The notes under the pieces are model-generated. The model made no database searches and was not told where the DNA came from. It was given only the letters and a program-made list of their open reading frames with translations. Of a stretch of 64,000 nt of DNA, positions 60,224 through 64,000 are shown piece by piece; position 1 is the stretch's first letter; each line of letters begins with the position of its first letter. Position numbers and translations under genes: made by a program. Origin of the DNA: Caballeronia arationis (GTDB taxonomy: Bacteria > Pseudomonadota > Gammaproteobacteria > Burkholderiales > Burkholderiaceae); contig NZ_FCOG02000031.1 of NCBI RefSeq assembly GCF_001544975.2, positions 17,735 through 81,734 of the forward strand. The letters are read 5' to 3'.

Positions 60224-61111
60224 ATGGAGCCCGCGTCGATCGACCAAACGCTCGTGCGTCTCAGCGAGCAGAAGTACTTCGCCAGCCGCGAACTCGCGAC
60301 TGCGCTCTTCCTCGCCCTGAAAATGCAGCGTCCGCTCTTTCTCGAAGGCGAACCGGGCGTCGGCAAGACCGAGCTGGCGAAGGCGGCGGCGGGGCTGCTC
60401 GGCACGTCGATGCTGCGCCTGCAATGCTATGAAGGACTCGACACCGCGAGCGCCCTGTACGAGTGGGACTACCCGCGCCAGATCATGGCGCTGCGGCTCG
60501 CGGAAGCGTCGGGCGAGCAGCCGTCGAACGATTCGCTTTATCGAAGCGAGTTCTTGCTCAAGCGCCCGCTCCTCCAGGCGCTGATGCCCGATCCGCTGAA
60601 CGCGCTTGCGCGGCGCGTGTTGCTGATCGACGAAATCGATCGCGCCGACGAGCCGTTCGAAGCCTTCCTGCTCGAACTGCTCTCGGATTTTCAGGTGTCG
60701 ATTCCCGAGTACGGCACGGTGCGCGCTGAGCAGCCGCCGCTCGTCGTGATGACGTCGAACCGCACGCGCGAGGTTCACGACGCGCTCAAGCGCCGCTGTC
60801 TTTATCAGTGGATCGGTTATCCCGAACGCGACGTCGAACTGGCGATCGTCGCGGCGCGCGCGCCCGAGGCGGGCGCCGAGTTGCAGGCGCGCGCGGTCGC
60901 GTTCGTTCACCGGCTGCGCACGCTCGATTTGTTCAAGGCGCCGGGCGTCGCGGAAACGATCGACTGGTGCCGCGCGCTCGCCGCGCTTTCCGTCAGCGAA
61001 CTCGATCCGCAATCGGTGCAGGACACGCTCGGCGTGTTGCTGAAGTATCAGGACGACCTGGCGCGCGTCGATCGCGAGACGATCGCGCAGTGTCTCGCCG
61101 CGCCGGCCTGA
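60224..61111 (+). CDS. coxD: MoxR-type AAA+ ATPase (CoxD-like)
   Basis: A 295-residue AAA+ ATPase. Walker A is GEPGVGKTE (residues 42-50), Walker B VLLIDEIDRADEPFEAFLLELL, sensor 1 VMTSNRTREVHDALKRRC. MoxR proteins with VWA partners remodel metal centres; CoxD is needed to build the molybdenum-copper or sulfurated site of molybdenum hydroxylases. It lies just before the VWA gene (6-bp gap). Confidence 0.92.
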   Translation: MEPASIDQTLVRLSEQKYFASRELATALFLALKMQRPLFLEGEPGVGKTELAKAAAGLLGTSMLRLQCYEGLDTASALYEWDYPRQIMALRLAEASGEQPSNDSLYRSEFLLKRPLLQALMPDPLNALARRVLLIDEIDRADEPFEAFLLELLSDFQVSIPEYGTVRAEQPPLVVMTSNRTREVHDALKRRCLYQWIGYPERDVELAIVAARAPEAGAELQARAVAFVHRLRTLDLFKAPGVAETIDWCRALAALSVSELDPQSVQDTLGVLLKYQDDLARVDRETIAQCLAAPA

Positions 61112-61117
61112 TTCGCG

Positions 61118-62320
61118 ATGGAACCGTTCGCGCGCAACGTCGTGCATTTCATTCGCCTCTTGCGCGGCGCGGGGCTCGGCATGTCGCCGGCGCAGGCGGT
61201 CGATGCGCTCGACGCGCTGCGCTGGATCGACATCGCCCGTCGCGATGACGTGCGCGCGACGCTCGCATCGCTCGTCGTGCATGCGCCGGACGAGCGCGAC
61301 ATTTTCGATGCCGCGTTCGACCTTTTCTGGCGCGATCCCGATTGGGAAGGCAAGCTGCGCGCGATGCTGCTGCCGAAGGTGACAGGCGGCGCGCCGCCGC
61401 CCAAACGCAACAACCGTCTCGCCGATGCGCTTGCGGCGCGTGCGGCTTCGTCGGCGCCGCCGCGGCCCGCGGAGCACGAGCGCGAGCCGGAGCAACTGCA
61501 CGCGCGCATGACCTTCAGCGCGGAAGAGCGCCTGAGTCATCGTGACTTCGACACGCTCACCGCGGACGAATGGCGCACCTTGCGGCATCAGATCCGTTCG
61601 CACCGGTTGCCGCTCGCGACCGAACCGACGCGGCGTCTCAAGGCGGCGTCGCGCGGCACGCATGCCGACCTGCGCGCGAGTGCGCGCCATGCGGTGCGAT
61701 CCGGCGGCGACTGGACCGTGTGGAAGTACCGGGCGACGGTCGAGCGTCGTCCGCCGCTCGTGCTGCTGCTCGACATTTCGGGCTCGATGAGCGCGTATTC
61801 GCGGGCTGTGCTCTACTTCTGCCATGCGCTCCTGCAATCGCGCGAACGGCTGCAGGTCTTCCTGTTCGGCACGCGGCTCACGAACGCGACACGCGCGCTG
61901 CGCGAACGCGATCCCGATATTGCGATCGCCGGGCTGGCGGAGCAGGTCGTCGACTGGTCGGGCGGCACGCGTATCGGCGCCGCGCTCGCCGAGTTCAACC
62001 GGCGCTGGGCGCGCCGCGTGCTCTCGGGCCGGGCGACGGTGCTGTTCGTGACCGATGGCCTCGATCACGAAGCGATCGACGTGCTCGATGCCGAGATGGC
62101 GCGGCTCGCGCGCTTCGCCCATCGGCTCGTGTGGCTCAATCCGCTGTTGCGTTATCCGGAATTCACGCCGCGCGCGCGGGGCGTGCGCGCGATCCTGCCG
62201 CACGTCGATGCGATGCTCGCGGCGCATAACCTCGACAGCCTTGCTGCTGTCGGGCGGGAACTGGCGTCGATGAACGGACGCACGGCGGCCCGCAATACAG
62301 GAGACATGCGATGGAACTGA
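61118..62320 (+). CDS. coxE: VWA-domain protein (CoxE-like)
   Basis: A 400-residue protein whose C-terminal half contains a von Willebrand A domain with the MIDAS motif DISGSMSAYS (Asp219) and a later TDG (VLFVTDGLDHE). The N-terminal part is Ala/Arg-rich. It works with the adjacent MoxR ATPase in metallocentre maturation. Its last 10 bases overlap the start of the coxG-like gene. Confidence 0.9.
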   Translation: MEPFARNVVHFIRLLRGAGLGMSPAQAVDALDALRWIDIARRDDVRATLASLVVHAPDERDIFDAAFDLFWRDPDWEGKLRAMLLPKVTGGAPPPKRNNRLADALAARAASSAPPRPAEHEREPEQLHARMTFSAEERLSHRDFDTLTADEWRTLRHQIRSHRLPLATEPTRRLKAASRGTHADLRASARHAVRSGGDWTVWKYRATVERRPPLVLLLDISGSMSAYSRAVLYFCHALLQSRERLQVFLFGTRLTNATRALRERDPDIAIAGLAEQVVDWSGGTRIGAALAEFNRRWARRVLSGRATVLFVTDGLDHEAIDVLDAEMARLARFAHRLVWLNPLLRYPEFTPRARGVRAILPHVDAMLAAHNLDSLAAVGRELASMNGRTAARNTGDMRWN

Positions 62321-62844
62321 CCGAGACTCACACGTTGCCCGTGCCGCAGGAGCGCGCGTGGGAAGCGCTGAACGACACGGAGATATTGCGTGCGTGCATT
62401 CCCGGCTGCGAGAGCATCGAAGCCGACGGCGTAAACGAGTATGCGGTCGCGATGACGGCATCGGTCGGACCCGTGAAGGCGCGCTTCAAGGGGCGCATGA
62501 ATCTCACCGAGATCGACGCGCCCCACACCTACACGATCGTGTTCGAAGGGCAGGGCGGCGCGGCGGGTTTCAGCAAGGGCAGCGCGAAGGTGAATCTCGA
62601 ACCCGGCGACGACGCCGACACGACGACGCTCTCATACAGCGCGAACGCACAGGTCGGCGGGAAGCTCGCGCAGATCGGCTCGCGGCTCGTCGATGGGGCG
62701 GCGCGCAAGATAGCCGGGGAATTTTTCAAGCGCTTCAGCGCGCAGTTGCAAGGCACGCCGGAGGCGGGGGACAGCGAGGCGTCGCCGGGTGACGATGAGG
62801 AGAAAGGAAAGAAATCATGGACAGCGTGGATCTCGAAGTCCTGA
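62311..62844 (+). CDS. coxG: CoxG-like SRPBCC protein
   Basis: A 177-residue START/SRPBCC-fold protein (CO dehydrogenase subunit G family). Starts MELTETHTLPVPQERAWEALNDTEILRACIPGCE, the family signature; GGKLAQIGSRLVDGAARKIAGEFF is the C-terminal helix. CoxG is thought to recruit the enzyme to the membrane. A linker with acidic residues and a short amphipathic tail (SWTAWISKS) follows. It overlaps the xdhC-like gene by 28 bp. Confidence 0.9.
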   Translation: MELTETHTLPVPQERAWEALNDTEILRACIPGCESIEADGVNEYAVAMTASVGPVKARFKGRMNLTEIDAPHTYTIVFEGQGGAAGFSKGSAKVNLEPGDDADTTTLSYSANAQVGGKLAQIGSRLVDGAARKIAGEFFKRFSAQLQGTPEAGDSEASPGDDEEKGKKSWTAWISKS

Positions 62845-63839
62845 GGAACAGCGCTCGGTGGCTCGAAGACGGGCATCGCGTACTGCTCGTCACGGTGGTG
62901 AAAACGTGGGGCTCGTCGCCCCGGCCCGAGGGCGCGATGCTCGCCGTGCGCGACGACGGGCATGTGGTCGGCTCGGTGTCGGGCGGCTGTATCGAAGACG
63001 ACCTGATCGAGCGCGTGCGGCAGCGCGGGATCGAACAGACGCGGCCCGAGGCCGTGAAGTACGGGATCACGGCGGAAGAGGCGCATCGATTCGGTCTGCC
63101 TTGCGGCGGGACGATTCAGCTCGTGCTGGAGCCGTTGACGTTGCAAAGCGGGATCGCCGGATTGTGCGAGGCAGTGGAGGCGGGAAGACTCGTCGCGCGG
63201 TCTTTGGACATGACGACAGGCGAGGTGCGGATGGAGCCGGCACTGGCGACCGATGGCGTGCTCTTCGACGATTCGACGCTGCTCACGATCCACGGGCCGC
63301 GGTATCGGATGCTCGTGATCGGGGCAGGGCAGTTGTCGCGGTATCTGTGCAATATCGCGGTGGGGCTGGATTACCAGGTCACTGTGTGCGATCCGCGTGA
63401 GGAGTACACGGAGGAGTGGGACGTCCCTGGGACTACCATCGTGCGGACCATGCCGGACGATACGGTCATGGAGATGAATCTCGATGAACGATGCGCGGTG
63501 ATTGCCTTGACGCATGATCCGAAGCTGGATGATCTCGCGTTGATGGAGGCGTTGAAGACGCCTGCCTTTTATGTCGGCGCGCTGGGGTCGCGGAGGAATA
63601 ATGCGGCTCGGCGCGAAAGGCTGAAGGAATTCGATTTGTCCGAGGCGGAGTTGGCACGGTTGCACGGGCCGGTGGGGATTTATATCGGAAGCCGGACGCC
63701 GCCGGAGATTGCGGTGTCCATTCTCGCCGAGGTGACTGCAGCGAAGAATGGGGTTTCGTTGCCGGAACTGTTGAAGGTCGAAGGGGCCAAGGCCGCGCGG
63801 GAGGTTGAAGGGCGGGATGGGGTGGTTTGCGGGGTGTGA
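62817..63839 (+). CDS. XdhC/CoxI-family molybdenum-cofactor maturation protein
   Basis: A 340-residue XdhC-type protein that binds and sulfurates/inserts molybdenum cofactor into xanthine-dehydrogenase-family enzymes. N-terminal VKTWGSSPRPEGAMLAVRDDGHVVGSVSGGCIEDDL is the XdhC/CoxI N-domain signature; the C-terminal Rossmann domain shows VIGAGQLSRYLCNIA and YVGALGSRRNNAARRERL. Start ATG 62817 lies inside coxG. It is the last gene of the operon. Confidence 0.92.
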   Translation: MDSVDLEVLRNSARWLEDGHRVLLVTVVKTWGSSPRPEGAMLAVRDDGHVVGSVSGGCIEDDLIERVRQRGIEQTRPEAVKYGITAEEAHRFGLPCGGTIQLVLEPLTLQSGIAGLCEAVEAGRLVARSLDMTTGEVRMEPALATDGVLFDDSTLLTIHGPRYRMLVIGAGQLSRYLCNIAVGLDYQVTVCDPREEYTEEWDVPGTTIVRTMPDDTVMEMNLDERCAVIALTHDPKLDDLALMEALKTPAFYVGALGSRRNNAARRERLKEFDLSEAELARLHGPVGIYIGSRTPPEIAVSILAEVTAAKNGVSLPELLKVEGAKAAREVEGRDGVVCGV

Positions 63840-63876
63840 GGCGGTGCGGCATGGTTCATCGACCGTCGTCCTGAAA

Positions 63877-63916
63877 CGCAAAAGGCCGTTTCGACGTACG
63901 TCGACACGGCCTTCTG
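63877..63916 (-). terminator. Hairpin after the cox-like operon
   Basis: AAGGCCGT and ACGGCCTT enclose a perfect self-complementary core TCGACG/CGTCGA. On the minus strand it is followed by TTGCGTTTC; on the plus strand the T run is poor. It may stop transcripts from either side. Confidence 0.5.
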
Positions 63917-63981
63917 TGAGGGCGTAATTAGTTTTGTGTAAACGGTCATTTGGCAGGAGACTGCCCGTAACAGGAGCGACG

Positions 63982-64000
63982 ATGACCGTAGCCAAACGCA
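63982..64000 (+). CDS. Start of a further gene (truncated by the window edge)
   Basis: ATG at 63982 begins MTVAKR, with AGGAG 5-9 nt upstream (63972-63976). Only six codons are visible, so no function can be proposed. Confidence 0.5.

Noticed and set aside
59957..62461. An 834-codon open frame on the minus strand opposite coxM-coxE
   Set aside because: Shadow of well-supported plus-strand genes; no recognisable domain.
1..64000. CRISPR arrays, insertion sequences, prophage or toxin-antitoxin loci
   Set aside because: No regularly spaced repeats, transposase motifs, phage structural genes or toxin-antitoxin pairs were seen on either strand.

Overview
The window is high-GC chromosomal DNA from a betaproteobacterium of the Burkholderia / Paraburkholderia / Caballeronia group. 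This rests on the protein sequences and on gene strings characteristic of that group: dprA-def-fmt-htpX-rsmB-DUF4390-ntrYX-tRNA-Phe, mreBCD-mrdA-rodA opposite gatCAB, hslVU-dksA-COG0523, and xerC-DUF484-dapF-acyltransferase opposite metK. It is overwhelmingly core, housekeeping chromosome. I see no insertion sequence, prophage, CRISPR array, integron or rRNA operon.

Layout. 1-9.5 kb: start of dprA (leftward), then def, fmt, a LysE-type exporter, htpX behind a heat-shock-like promoter, rsmB, a DUF4390 lipoprotein-like exported protein and an NtrY/NtrX-type two-component pair, closed by tRNA-Phe(GAA) and a strong terminator. 9.9-13.4 kb: queuosine precursor genes queC-queE-queD, an HpcH/HpaI aldolase and an exported Sel1-repeat protein. 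13.4-19.9 kb (leftward): the rod-shape/elongasome operon mreB-mreC-mreD-mrdA-rodA. 20.3-25.4 kb: gatCAB (tRNA-dependent amidation), a PPK2 polyphosphate kinase and exodeoxyribonuclease III. 25.4-31.3 kb (leftward): M48 protease plus AmpG-like permease, metX-metW behind a SAM-II-type riboswitch, a HAD phosphatase and argB. 31.4-35.3 kb: a Cys-rich CWC protein, a TPR/glycosyltransferase-like protein and a RegB/RegA redox pair. 35.4-44.7 kb (leftward): hslVU, dksA, a His-rich COG0523 GTPase, rlmI, xerC, a DUF484 protein, dapF and a lipid A acyltransferase. 45.0-54.5 kb: metK with a long structured leader, an Old Yellow Enzyme homologue, a PhyH-type oxygenase, small membrane proteins, an aldo/keto reductase, fpr, and a soluble NarL-type two-component pair. 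54.7-63.8 kb: an APC-family permease and then a seven-gene molybdenum hydroxylase (CO dehydrogenase-like, form II) operon with its own maturation genes.

How the genes work together. Initiator-Met handling (def, fmt), rRNA/tRNA modification (rsmB, rlmI, que genes) and amidation (gatCAB) serve translation. mre/mrd/rodA, ampG and dapF serve the cell wall, and the acyltransferase serves lipid A. metX/metW and metK form the two ends of the methionine-SAM route; both have leaders that look regulated at the RNA level. htpX and hslVU share sigma-32-like promoters. The cox-like operon encodes the three catalytic subunits together with the MoxR/VWA/CoxG/XdhC accessory set.

The most interesting points are regulatory RNA (the metX SAM-II-like aptamer with an inserted hairpin, and the metK leader whose Shine-Dalgarno lies in a perfect 13-bp helix), the zinc-ligand-less DksA next to a metallochaperone-type GTPase, and the substrate-unknown form II molybdenum hydroxylase operon. 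I find no convincing wholly new multi-gene system; most of the region is well-understood core genome.
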